Shown here piece after piece: positions 7,047 through 15,234 of a stretch of 25,529 nt of DNA; position 1 is the stretch's first letter; each line of letters opens with the position of its first letter. Below the pieces are notes generated by a model. That model was given only the letters and a program-made list of their open reading frames with translations. It was not told the origin of the DNA and did not search any database. The DNA lies in assembly GCA_009700815.1 (NCBI GenBank), contig WLLG01000004.1:1-25529 (forward strand), given 5' to 3'. Made by a program: the position numbers and the translations under genes. The DNA comes from Actinomycetota bacterium. GTDB lineage: Bacteria; Actinomycetota; Acidimicrobiia; Acidimicrobiales; Microtrichaceae.

Positions 7047-8134
7047 GTATTCAAGCAGCAGCCATCGTGCTGGCAGATGGAACAGTATTTGAAGGTGAGT
7101 CCTTCGGAGCGAGCCCGGCAAGTGGAATCACCACGGGCGAGTTCGTCTTTAACACCGTGCTCAGCGGCTATCAGGAAGTGATCTCCGATCCCTCATACGC
7201 AGGGCAGATCATTACCTTCACTGCACCCCATATTGGCAACTACGGCGTGAACAGCACTGACGAGGAATCTGCCAACCCGAGATGTGAAGGAATCGTTGTT
7301 CGTGAGTTGTCTCGCAGGGCGAGCAGTTGGCGGGCTGAGGGAGACCTTGTCTCGTACCTTGAGCAACACGGTATCGCTGGGATCGGTGGGATCGACACCA
7401 GGAGATTGACACGACATTTGCGAGACAACGGCGCGATTCCGGGTGCTTTCGGAACGGCATCAGGGTCTGAACTCGCTGCTGCGGCAGCTAGTGCTCCAGG
7501 CACTGAGGGCAGAGACCTAGTAGCCAGCGTCACCACAGCTCAGGCCTATACGGTGCCAACGAGCAGTGGATCTTCCCGGCGAATTGTTGCACTTGACCTT
7601 GGCATCAAGACAACGATCCTCCGCAATTTGGCCGAGTACGGAACCGTCGAAGTGGTGCCCGCTTCAACGAGTGCAGAACAGATCCTTGCACTCAGTCCCG
7701 ATGGTGTCTTTGTCTCGAACGGTCCTGGCGATCCCGCAGCTGTTGCTCACGTACCAGAGACCCTGCGGGCTCTGCTCGGGACGGTGCCGGTCTTTGGAAT
7801 CTGCATGGGCCACCAGATGCTCGCCACTGCACTTGGGGGTACTACCTACAAGCTGCCCTTCGGCCATCACGGCGGAAATCACCCCGTTCGCGACCTGACC
7901 ACGAACAAGGTCGAGATTACGAGTCAGAATCACAACTACTGCGTGGACGTAGATGCCTTAACGAACGTAGAAGTGACCCACCGGAACTTGAACGATTCCA
8001 CGGTCGAGGGATTTGCCTGCGAGGAACTCTCTGCGTTTGCAGTTCAGCATCATCCTGAGGCCGGACCAGGTCCACACGACAGCAGGTATCTCTTTGAACG
8101 CTTCGCCGACCTGATGGACCGGTCTGCCTCGTGA
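7043..8134 (+). CDS. carA: Carbamoyl-phosphate synthase, small (glutaminase) subunit
   Basis: Class I glutamine amidotransferase that supplies ammonia to CarB for carbamoyl phosphate. The N-terminal CPSase_sm_chain domain (VLADGTVFEGESFG, GEFVFNTVLSGYQEV) is followed by the GATase triad: C254 (GICMGHQ), H337 and E339 (QHHPEAGPGPHDS). It is 363 residues long. GGGGAGG lies 8 nt before the ATG, and the start also overlaps the pyrC stop (ATGA). Unlike the usual order, carB does not follow directly: a minus-strand gene begins its stop codon two bases after the carA stop. Confidence 0.97.
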   Translation: MSIQAAAIVLADGTVFEGESFGASPASGITTGEFVFNTVLSGYQEVISDPSYAGQIITFTAPHIGNYGVNSTDEESANPRCEGIVVRELSRRASSWRAEGDLVSYLEQHGIAGIGGIDTRRLTRHLRDNGAIPGAFGTASGSELAAAAASAPGTEGRDLVASVTTAQAYTVPTSSGSSRRIVALDLGIKTTILRNLAEYGTVEVVPASTSAEQILALSPDGVFVSNGPGDPAAVAHVPETLRALLGTVPVFGICMGHQMLATALGGTTYKLPFGHHGGNHPVRDLTTNKVEITSQNHNYCVDVDALTNVEVTHRNLNDSTVEGFACEELSAFAVQHHPEAGPGPHDSRYLFERFADLMDRSAS

Positions 8135-8136
8135 AT

Positions 8137-8628
8137 TCAGCTCAAGCGGTCCTGCACTGCAGAGGCCTCTTCTTTCAGGTGGTCTTGTACCCCTTGAACA
8201 ATGACTTTCTCGACCCGTCCGCCGAGCAGCGGGATGTGAACCTTGACCTCGCCACGGACAGATCGCACCGCAGAGTCCCCTTGTTGGGCAAGTGCGGCAG
8301 AAGCGTTCGCTTTCAGGAGCTGAGAAGCTTGGTCTGCCAAGAATCGCACCTGAGCCGACATGTCCTTCAACGTCCAAGTCGTCTCTTCAACCCAGGCAAC
8401 ATCGTTCGGGTCGATAAAGCGAGAGGCCTCTTTGGGAAGGTCGACTGCGAGCACGTAGTGAAGCCGAACCACTGCAGTGTGAGCATCACGCTTGATGTCG
8501 AGCACCTCAGGGGTACTCGTGGCCGAAAGGTCTGTCAAAGAACTCCAGAACTCGGAGTCAAGGTAGACCTCGAGCACCTCATGGGTGGTGGCCGACCATT
8601 TTTGTTGCTCGGTAAATTTCACCTTCAC
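8137..8628 (-). CDS. DUF2505 family protein (START/SRPBCC-like), antisense within the pyr cluster
   Basis: A 163-residue protein with the pattern of DUF2505, an actinobacterial family of unknown function with a predicted START-like ligand-binding fold: start [13 protein letters not shown], a middle strand set, and the C-terminal signature [19 protein letters not shown] followed by [14 protein letters not shown]. No catalytic motif is visible. The start is GTG at 8626-8628 (minus strand). It is convergent with carA (2-bp gap) and divergent from carB (115-bp gap). Its insertion separates carA from carB transcription. I cannot assign a function; a hydrophobic-ligand role is only a fold-based guess. 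Confidence 0.85.
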   Translation of the reverse strand: MKVKFTEQQKWSATTHEVLEVYLDSEFWSSLTDLSATSTPEVLDIKRDAHTAVVRLHYVLAVDLPKEASRFIDPNDVAWVEETTWTLKDMSAQVRFLADQASQLLKANASAALAQQGDSAVRSVRGEVKVHIPLLGGRVEKVIVQGVQDHLKEEASAVQDRLS

Positions 8629-8743
8629 AGCGTTGCACAGTCAGGTGCAGGTAGAAGGGATTTTTGCCGAGCCAATCCGTTCGTTCACTCCCAAACAAAA
8701 CAAGCCATCCCCGCCAAAGCATTTCTCGAAGAAGGGTTACCTC
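8629..8743. promoter_or_regulatory. Divergent intergenic region between DUF2505 and carB
   Basis: This 115-bp stretch must hold or lie next to the promoters of both genes. The carB SD is clear: GAAGGG ends about 8 nt before ATG 8744. I see no convincing -10 for either direction inside it; TAAATT at 8613-8618 (inside the DUF2505 frame) fits TAnnnT for carB. No second PyrR-binding motif and no terminator hairpin are present, so carB may be outside PyrR control. Confidence 0.4.
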
Positions 8744-11700
8744 ATGCCGCGCCGTGAAGACATTGAATCCATCCTGCTGATTGGTTCCGGACCAATCGTA
8801 ATCGGGCAAGCCTGCGAGTTTGATTACTCGGGGACTCAGGCCTGCCGGGTGCTCAAGGAAGAGGGTTACCGGGTCATTCTGGCGAATTCAAACCCCGCCA
8901 CAATCATGACGGACCCTGATTTTGCAGATGCTACGTACATCGAGCCGCTCGTAGCTGATGTGCTCGAGCGGATTCTCGACAAGGAACGACCTGACGCTGT
9001 GCTTCCAACTCTCGGAGGGCAGACTGCTCTGAACCTTGCGATGGAGCTTTCAGAATCTGGGGTGCTCGACGCCTATGGGGTGGAACTCATCGGCGCCGAC
9101 GCCCAGGCCATCCGTACAGCAGAGGATCGTGATCTCTTTAAGCAGGCGATGATCGAAATTGGGCTCAATGTGCCGGAGTCTGGGATTGCGCACGATATGA
9201 CCGAAGCCGCAGCGGTGCTTGGCCAGCTTGGTCTCCCAGTAGTCATCCGGCCGGCCTACATCCTCGGTGGCAAGGGAACAGGAATTGCCTCGACCCAAGC
9301 CGAGTTCGAGTTCATGGTTGGCCGGGGACTCGATGCAAGCCCGATCACAGAGGTACTCATTGAGAAGTCCATCGCAGGATGGAAAGAGTTTGAGCTTGAG
9401 GTCATGCGCGATAAGGCCGATAACTGCGTGATCATCTGTTCGATCGAGAACTTTGATCCAATGGGCGTCCATACGGGTGACTCAATCACTGTCGCACCAG
9501 CTCAGACGCTGACCGACGTTGAGTATCAACTCATGCGCGATACGGCCTTTCAGGTCATGCGTCGGGTGGGGGTAGAGACGGGCGGCTCCAACGTGCAGTT
9601 TGCAGTCCATCCCGAGACGGGGGAGCAGGCGATTATTGAGATGAATCCGCGAGTGAGTCGCTCCTCGGCGCTTGCCTCCAAGGCCACTGGGTTCCCTATA
9701 GCCAAGATCGCAGCAAAGCTCGCAGTGGGATACACCCTCGACGAGATCCCTAACGACATCACCAAAATGACTCCGGCAAGCTTTGAGCCCTCCATTGATT
9801 ATGTGGTGACCAAAGTTCCGCGTTGGGCGTTTGAGAAGTTCCCCGGAGCTGAGCCCACTCTGGGTACGCAGATGCAATCTGTGGGAGAGGTGATGGCCAT
9901 TGGTCGGACCTTCCCCGAATCCCTGCAGAAGGCAATGCGCTCACTCGAACAAGGTCGCGCTGGTCTCAACTGTGACGCAGCTGAGCAACTGTTCGATCAG
10001 GTCGAAACAGCCGAGCTGATGGCTCAAGCTGCTATCGGAACCCCCGATCGGATCTTCCAAGTTGAGTCTCTTCTCCGTCGCGGTGTGAGTGTGGAAGATG
10101 TGTTCCAAGCAACAAAGATTGACCGCTGGTTCCTTGATCAAATACTCATGTTGTGTGAAGAGCGAAGCACGCTTGAGTCTCACAGGACCTCTGGTTCAAC
10201 GGCTGGTGATGTCGTTGCGTCCATGGACCGTCGAGACTGGCGTCGAGCTAAACAGCTTGGTTTTGGAGATTCGCAGTTGGCGTACCTCTGGGATATGAGC
10301 GAAGAGGAAGTTCGAGCGGGCCGGCTCGCAGCTGGAGTTGAGGTGACGTACAAGACCGTCGACACCTGCGCCGCAGAGTTCGAGGCCGAGACGCCTTACC
10401 ACTACGGCACCTATGAGGACGAGAGCGAGGTTGCACCTTCGAGTAGAGACAAGGTGATCATTCTGGGCTCTGGGCCGAATCGGATCGGGCAGGGGATCGA
10501 GTTTGACTACTGCTGTGTTCATGCATGCTTCGCTCTGTCGGATGCGGGTTTCGAGACGATCATGGTCAACTGCAACCCCGAGACAGTTTCGACTGATTAC
10601 GACACATCTGATCGCCTGTACTTTGAGCCACTCTCTACTGAGGGTGTCCTCAATGTCATTGATGCCGAGAGACGCTCCGCTGAGCAAGGGGGCGGCAAGC
10701 TCGTCGGGGTGATCGTCTCATTGGGCGGACAGACCCCACTCAAGCTGGCCAACGTGTTGCCTCCAGAGCTGATCCTGGGTACCTCGGCTGCGAGTATCGA
10801 CGCCGCAGAGGATCGCAACCACTGGAGTGCCCTGTGTGCCCGACTCGAGATTCCCCAGCCAGCGGGCGCAACAGCATCCACGCTAGAAGAGGCGCTTGCC
10901 ACCACTGATCGCATTGGGTTTCCTGCGCTGATTCGGCCGAGCTACGTACTTGGTGGCCGTGCAATGGAGATTGTGTACGAGCCAGAGGACCTTGAACGCG
11001 CGTGGAAGGCAATTGCGTCGAACGGGTCACTTGGACGAGAGGGAGGGCTGTCTGCTGATCGTCCTGTTCTGATCGATCGGTTCTTAGAAGATGCAACCGA
11101 GGTTGACGTTGACGCGATTCGCGATGCAACAGGCGAGGTCATCATTGGCGGAATCATGGAACACGTCGAAGAAGCGGGAGTCCATTCTGGGGATTCCGCC
11201 TGCGTGATTCCGCCTGTGGGCCTCAGCGAAGCGACCATTGCTGTGATCGAGGATTACACCAGGCGTATTGCGAACTCGCTCGAGGTAAAAGGCTTGATCA
11301 ACGTGCAGTTTGCAGTCAAGCGATCCGACGAGCTCCCCGGGAGCGGTCAGGTCTTTGTGATCGAGGCCAATCCGAGGGCATCGCGAACAGTTCCTTTCGT
11401 GGCCAAGGCAACTGGAGTCCCGCTGGTAAAGATCGCAGCTCGGGTCATGTGCGGTGCGACCCTAGAAGAACTCCGAGTCGAAGGTCTCCTCGTTCCAAAG
11501 GTCCAAGGAGACCACATTGCAGTGAAAGAGGCTGTCCTCCCATGGAGTCGCTTCCCAGATGTTGATGCCGTGCTTGGACCAGAGATGCGTTCCACCGGTG
11601 AAGTCATGGGAATCGATACCTCTGTGGGTATGGCGTTTGCGAAATCTCAGCTTGCTGCGGGGGATCGCATGCCCACAGATGGAACGGTGTTTTTCTCTCT

Positions 11701-12163
11701 TGCTGATCGAGACAAAGTTATTGGCGCACGAGCAGCCAAACGATTTGTCAGTTTGGGTTTCAGTATCGTCGCCACATCCGGGACTGCTGCTTATTTGACT
11801 GAGCAGGGAATTCCGGTTGCTCAGATCGTGGCCAAAATTACAGCCGATGGATCCGACTCGGCCGCTGGTGAAGTTGACGGAGTTGAGTTGATCTCGAGCG
11901 GTGGGGTTGACCTAGTAGTCAACAGCCCGAGGGGGCGTGGGCCACGTGCAGACGGGGCACATATTCGTCGAGCAGCGGCCACCCACCTTGTGCCGTTGCT
12001 GACCACCGCAGCGGCAGCACTAGCAGCAGCCAATGGCATCGGGGACTGGGCACAGAGCGATCTACAAGTGCGGAGCCTTCAAGAGTTTCATGCCGGTGTC
12101 TGGGTCTCTGAGGACTCAGCTAGTGACACCTATCTCAAAAGCAATCCCGTGGAGTTGAGATAG
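8744..12163 (+). CDS. carB: Carbamoyl-phosphate synthase, large subunit
   Basis: Makes carbamoyl phosphate from bicarbonate, two ATP and ammonia channelled from CarA. It has two homologous halves: the N-terminal carboxyphosphate half ([66 protein letters not shown]), an oligomerisation region, then the C-terminal carbamate half ([62 protein letters not shown]). A C-terminal MGS-like allosteric domain follows ([22 protein letters not shown]). It is 1139 residues, slightly longer than common homologues. The start is ATG 8744 ([16 protein letters not shown]); the open frame back to 8585 is antisense to DUF2505. The stop TAG shares its last base with the pyrD GTG. Confidence 0.97.
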   Translation: MPRREDIESILLIGSGPIVIGQACEFDYSGTQACRVLKEEGYRVILANSNPATIMTDPDFADATYIEPLVADVLERILDKERPDAVLPTLGGQTALNLAMELSESGVLDAYGVELIGADAQAIRTAEDRDLFKQAMIEIGLNVPESGIAHDMTEAAAVLGQLGLPVVIRPAYILGGKGTGIASTQAEFEFMVGRGLDASPITEVLIEKSIAGWKEFELEVMRDKADNCVIICSIENFDPMGVHTGDSITVAPAQTLTDVEYQLMRDTAFQVMRRVGVETGGSNVQFAVHPETGEQAIIEMNPRVSRSSALASKATGFPIAKIAAKLAVGYTLDEIPNDITKMTPASFEPSIDYVVTKVPRWAFEKFPGAEPTLGTQMQSVGEVMAIGRTFPESLQKAMRSLEQGRAGLNCDAAEQLFDQVETAELMAQAAIGTPDRIFQVESLLRRGVSVEDVFQATKIDRWFLDQILMLCEERSTLESHRTSGSTAGDVVASMDRRDWRRAKQLGFGDSQLAYLWDMSEEEVRAGRLAAGVEVTYKTVDTCAAEFEAETPYHYGTYEDESEVAPSSRDKVIILGSGPNRIGQGIEFDYCCVHACFALSDAGFETIMVNCNPETVSTDYDTSDRLYFEPLSTEGVLNVIDAERRSAEQGGGKLVGVIVSLGGQTPLKLANVLPPELILGTSAASIDAAEDRNHWSALCARLEIPQPAGATASTLEEALATTDRIGFPALIRPSYVLGGRAMEIVYEPEDLERAWKAIASNGSLGREGGLSADRPVLIDRFLEDATEVDVDAIRDATGEVIIGGIMEHVEEAGVHSGDSACVIPPVGLSEATIAVIEDYTRRIANSLEVKGLINVQFAVKRSDELPGSGQVFVIEANPRASRTVPFVAKATGVPLVKIAARVMCGATLEELRVEGLLVPKVQGDHIAVKEAVLPWSRFPDVDAVLGPEMRSTGEVMGIDTSVGMAFAKSQLAAGDRMPTDGTVFFSLADRDKVIGARAAKRFVSLGFSIVATSGTAAYLTEQGIPVAQIVAKITADGSDSAAGEVDGVELISSGGVDLVVNSPRGRGPRADGAHIRRAAATHLVPLLTTAAAALAAANGIGDWAQSDLQVRSLQEFHAGVWVSEDSASDTYLKSNPVELR

Positions 12164-13110
12164 TGAGATCTCGCAGTCAGCGGGCCGGGGCAGCGGCAGT
12201 GGACATGTCTGTGCAAATTGGGTCCGTTTCTCTGCCTGCACCACTCATGACTGCAGCAGGAACGGCCGGCTACGGGTCCGAGCTCTCTGCATTCATGGAC
12301 CTATCAGCCGTTGGAGCTGTTGTGGTCAAGTCCCTCTCAGCTGATGAGTGGGCGGGGAATCCTGCGCCACGAGTTCATGAAACCCCAGCAGGCATGCTCA
12401 ATAGTGTTGGCTTGCAGGGTCCAGGGGTTGCGGCCTGGCGAAAGCATGAGCTGCCCGAGTTGATCGAGACCGGGGCACGAGTGGTGGTGAGCATCTGGGG
12501 CCGAAGCGTGCAGGACTACGCCCGAGCAGCAAAAGCACTTCAGGACTGCCCCAAACAAGTAGTAGCTGTAGAAGTGAACCTCTCCTGTCCAAACCTAGAT
12601 GGTGGAACGCACCTCTTTGCACACGATCCGGTTGCAACTGCGCAGGTACTCCATGCAATATCAGAAATTGGCCTACCGCTCTGGGCCAAGCTGAGCCCCA
12701 ACACCGACCGGCTCGTTGAAGTCGCAGCGGCTGCTCAAGAAGCTGGAGCAGAGGCCGTCACACTGATCAATACTGTTCTCGGGATGATCATCGATACTGA
12801 GTCGCGTCGGCCCATCCTTGGTGGAGGGGGCGGCGGTTTATCTGGTCCTGCAATTCGGCCCGTAGCAGTCCGAGCAATTCATGATGTGCACATGGCGTTA
12901 CCCGACCTTCCCATCGTTGGTGTGGGTGGCTGCGCAACAGCTGAAGACGCTGTTGAACTCATGCTGGCAGGGGCAAGCGCAGTTCAAATAGGTACCGCAA
13001 ACTTTGTTCAGCCAAGCTCAGTTGAGCAGGTACAGGATGATCTGAGACACTGGTGTTTCTCTCACGGCGTTCCTCGAGTTTCCGAACTCACCGGGGGAGT
13101 GAAACACTGA
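12163..13110 (+). CDS. pyrD: Dihydroorotate dehydrogenase, class 1B catalytic subunit (PyrDB)
   Basis: FMN enzyme oxidising dihydroorotate to orotate. Class 1B features: TAAGTAGYG, GNPAPRVHETPAGMLNSVGLQGPG, the active-base cysteine in VNLSCPN (C142), and the FMN phosphate motifs GVGGCATAEDAVELMLAGASAVQIGTA near the C-terminus (quoted here as a continuous region of about residues 267-290). Class 1B enzymes normally use NAD through a PyrK partner (FAD, 2Fe-2S), and none is encoded in this window. The GTG at 12163 overlaps carB's stop; family members usually begin near the ATG at 12205 (MSVQIGSVSL), so the first 14 residues are uncertain. Confidence 0.94.
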   Translation: MRSRSQRAGAAAVDMSVQIGSVSLPAPLMTAAGTAGYGSELSAFMDLSAVGAVVVKSLSADEWAGNPAPRVHETPAGMLNSVGLQGPGVAAWRKHELPELIETGARVVVSIWGRSVQDYARAAKALQDCPKQVVAVEVNLSCPNLDGGTHLFAHDPVATAQVLHAISEIGLPLWAKLSPNTDRLVEVAAAAQEAGAEAVTLINTVLGMIIDTESRRPILGGGGGGLSGPAIRPVAVRAIHDVHMALPDLPIVGVGGCATAEDAVELMLAGASAVQIGTANFVQPSSVEQVQDDLRHWCFSHGVPRVSELTGGVKH

Positions 13111-13141
13111 TGAAACCAACTACCTGCGCAGGAGCGAACTT

Positions 13142-13852
13142 GTGAATAGCCAAGATGCACAGAGCGGTGCCGTAGACGACAGTGTGCGAGCTCGGCTTGC
13201 GTTGGCACTCGATGTTGACGATCTCGTTGCGGCACATCGCTTAGCTGTTGCAATGCGGCCTTGGTTTGGGGTTGCAAAGGTTGGCCTTGAATTGTTTAGC
13301 GCACATGGACCCGATGCAATTGGCTCACTCAGAGACCTCGGTTATCAGGTGTTTCTGGACCTAAAACTCTTTGATATTCCAACGACTGTGCAGCGCTCAA
13401 CCCGTGTGCTTGGTTCCTTGGGTGTCGAGTACCTGACCCTCCACGCACTTGGCGGAACCGAGATGCTCATAGCGGGAGTCGAAGGTCTTCATGAGGGTGC
13501 AGAGCGCGCAGGCCTACCAGCACCGACTGCTCTGGCAGTCACAGTGCTGACGAGTGATGACACTGCACCGCCGCACATCGTGCCGAACCGCGTTCGTCTT
13601 GCATTAGAGAGCGGCTGCGGAGGTTTGGTTCTAGCAGCAGAAGACCTGCAGACTGCACGAGAACTGGCTCCGCGTTTGAAGCGAGTTGTTCCGGGAATTC
13701 GTCTGGCCGGCGGACAGCGTCACGATCAGGCTCGAGCTGCAAGTCCCCAAGAAGCAGTTGCAAACGGCGCCGACCTGCTGGTGATTGGTCGGGCGGTTAC
13801 AAATGCAGATGATCCCGCAGCGGCCGCAGCAGCTATTGCCGCAGCCATTTAG
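13142..13852 (+). CDS. pyrF: Orotidine 5'-phosphate decarboxylase
   Basis: Last step of UMP synthesis, decarboxylating OMP. This is the shorter type (236 residues) with RLALALDVDD at the start, the catalytic Lys/Asp array DLKLFDIP (D73, K75, D78), and the phosphate-binding end ADLLVIGRAVTNADDP. AGGAG about 8 nt before GTG 13142 supports the start. The carB-pyrD-pyrF order resembles Bacillus pyr operons but pyrK and pyrE are absent. The stop TAG shares a base with the GTG of mihF (TAGTG). Confidence 0.96.
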   Translation: MNSQDAQSGAVDDSVRARLALALDVDDLVAAHRLAVAMRPWFGVAKVGLELFSAHGPDAIGSLRDLGYQVFLDLKLFDIPTTVQRSTRVLGSLGVEYLTLHALGGTEMLIAGVEGLHEGAERAGLPAPTALAVTVLTSDDTAPPHIVPNRVRLALESGCGGLVLAAEDLQTARELAPRLKRVVPGIRLAGGQRHDQARAASPQEAVANGADLLVIGRAVTNADDPAAAAAAIAAAI

Positions 13853-14202
13853 TGACCGATCAGTTGATCCCGAGCAATGAGGCCTTAGTGGAACGTGAGA
13901 GTGCACTTGCCTGGGCCGGTTCTGTCCGCAGTACCCGCTATCGGATTCGAGAGCAGCTCCGTTCTGAAGAACTGACCCTGAGTGAGCTGCTGCAGCTTGC
14001 GCAAAAAGACGCACGTGTTGGTCAGATCAAGTTGCTCTGGGCGTTGGAATCATTTCCAGGAGCCCGCAAAGTTGATACCCGTAGGCAGCTTGGGAAGCTG
14101 CAGATCTCTGAGATGACCTTGATAGATGAGTTGAACCCAACGAGTACGAACGCAGTTCTGGCTTCATTTCTGCCGCTGGCCCAGATTGAGACCACAAGAT
14201 GA
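13852..14202 (+). CDS. mihF: Actinobacterial-type integration host factor (mIHF)
   Basis: Small nucleoid protein, unrelated in sequence to enterobacterial IHF, that binds and bends DNA through a helix-two-turn-helix-like (H2TH) element. The 116-residue product has the family layout: a basic helical N-terminal part with RSTRYRIREQLRSEELTLSEL split around residue 30, then GQIKLLWALESFPGARKVDTR and a C-terminal helix. The position between pyrF and gmk is the same as in mycobacteria and streptomycetes, which supports the call as much as the sequence. It overlaps gmk by ATGA. The sequence is rather diverged from the mycobacterial protein. Confidence 0.88.
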   Translation: MTDQLIPSNEALVERESALAWAGSVRSTRYRIREQLRSEELTLSELLQLAQKDARVGQIKLLWALESFPGARKVDTRRQLGKLQISEMTLIDELNPTSTNAVLASFLPLAQIETTR

Positions 14203-14783
14203 CCGCACCAACCCCTCCGGAATCAGCCGATTTGCCCGTAGGTAGCAGTGTTATCGTGATTTCTGGCCCTGGGGGAGTAGGGAAAGGGACCTTGGTTGAG
14301 GCACTTCTGAAGCAAGACAATCGGCTCTGGGTCAGCAAGTCATGGACCACCCGAGCTCCGCGAGTACACGAGGCTGCAGATGCCTATCACTTTGCGACTC
14401 GGGAGGAGTTTTTGGCCCATGTCGATGCTGGAGGGTTTCTCGAATGGACTGAGTTCTTGGACTATTTCCAAGGAAGTCCACTTCCACACCCTCCCGCTGG
14501 ACGCGATGTGCTTTTCGAGATCGATGTTCAGGGCGCTGCAAATGTTCAAGCCCACTTTCCCGATGCACTCCTGATCTTTGTAGATGCGCCGAATCGGGCC
14601 GTCCAAGAAGAGCGTCTGCGACACCGTGGCGATAGCGAGGAGCGAATCCTGCAGCGCCTAGCAAAGGCGCACGAAGAGATTGAGCGTGCTTCGCAGATGA
14701 GTTTCATACACCTAGTGAATGATGACCTTGAAGTCTCAGTAAGAGAGCTTCAGGCCCTGATTGAGCAGCACAGGTCTCGCTAA
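14199..14783 (+). CDS. gmk: Guanylate kinase
   Basis: Phosphorylates GMP to GDP with ATP. The P-loop GPGGVGKGT is at G23-T31, with Gly where most Gmk have Ser (GPSGVGKGT). The GMP-binding part reads SWTTRAPR, then GGFLEWTEFLDYFQGSP and FEIDVQGAANV. The lid between FLEW and the Walker B-like EIDVQGA is shortened and Pro-rich (SPLPHPPAGRD) in the manner of Acidimicrobiia enzymes. It is 194 residues. It is coupled to mihF (ATGA) and its stop lies in a small dyad (CTCGC 14776-14780 with GCGAG 14786-14790), which has no T-tract. Confidence 0.95.
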   Translation: MTAPTPPESADLPVGSSVIVISGPGGVGKGTLVEALLKQDNRLWVSKSWTTRAPRVHEAADAYHFATREEFLAHVDAGGFLEWTEFLDYFQGSPLPHPPAGRDVLFEIDVQGAANVQAHFPDALLIFVDAPNRAVQEERLRHRGDSEERILQRLAKAHEEIERASQMSFIHLVNDDLEVSVRELQALIEQHRSR

Positions 14784-14804
14784 TCGCGAGTGCAACTCGT
14801 TCTC

Positions 14805-14813
14805 TGCTAACAT
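14805..14813 (+). promoter_or_regulatory. Extended -10 promoter upstream of rpoZ
   Basis: TGC-TAACAT is identical to the pyr operon element, within a shared 11-mer (14803-14813). Transcription would start near 14820, leaving a leader of about 67 nt before rpoZ. No clear -35. Nothing else is seen in the 103-nt gmk-rpoZ gap. Confidence 0.55.
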
Positions 14814-14886
14814 TGCCCGCTGGTTCTTCTTCGAAGACCACATCAAGAGTTTGTTTCCCCACCACCCTGTTGGAGTAAAGCGTCCC

Positions 14887-15195
14887 ATGGCAGAGCGTCT
14901 CGACACAATGATGGATCCACCGATTGAGGAACTCCTCCTCAGAAGCGGTTCCAAGTTCTCTTTGGTAACACTCGCAGCCAAGAGGGCACGACAAATCAAC
15001 TCGTATTACGGCAGCCTCAAGGCCAAGAGCAGCGTTGGCTCCGTGGTGCCGCCACAGGTGACCTCCACTGCGCGGACCTCGCTTTCGATAGCATTTGAAG
15101 AGATTGACGCAGACATGATCGAAGGCGTCGGTGGAGCTACTGGTCGACTCGATCCGGGTGCCGAAGAAGCTGAAATCGCCGAGGGCGAGGACTGA
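14887..15195 (+). CDS. rpoZ: DNA-directed RNA polymerase omega subunit
   Basis: Small subunit that helps beta' fold and join the core polymerase. The 102-residue product has the omega signature: DPPIEELLLRSGSKFSLVTLAAKRARQIN (about residues 10-38), then YYGSLKAKSS and VPPQVTSTARTSLSIAFEEI. The C-terminal 25 residues are acidic and probably flexible. The start is ATG 14887, with GGAG 11 nt upstream; the frame is open upstream into the gmk end, but those residues are unrelated to omega. The location between gmk and coaBC is widely conserved. Confidence 0.94.
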   Translation: MAERLDTMMDPPIEELLLRSGSKFSLVTLAAKRARQINSYYGSLKAKSSVGSVVPPQVTSTARTSLSIAFEEIDADMIEGVGGATGRLDPGAEEAEIAEGED

Positions 15196-15234
15196 GCCTC
15201 CGCCTGCGCGGTTGCTACAGACTCTCGGAGACAC

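Noticed and set aside
8590..8611. Terminator-like CCGA...TCGG with T-run
   Set aside because: The stem is only 4 bp, the T-run is in the loop, and it lies inside the DUF2505 coding region.
8585..8743. Longer N-terminus for carB
   Set aside because: The first recognised residues are [16 protein letters not shown] at 8744, which also has a proper SD; the upstream part is antisense to DUF2505.
8131..8757. A plus-strand frame of 208 codons between carA and carB
   Set aside because: It is the complement of the DUF2505 gene, whose protein matches a known family; the plus-strand product is unrelated to anything.
14776..14790. Terminator after gmk
   Set aside because: The stem is 5 bp and no T-tract follows; it may be chance.
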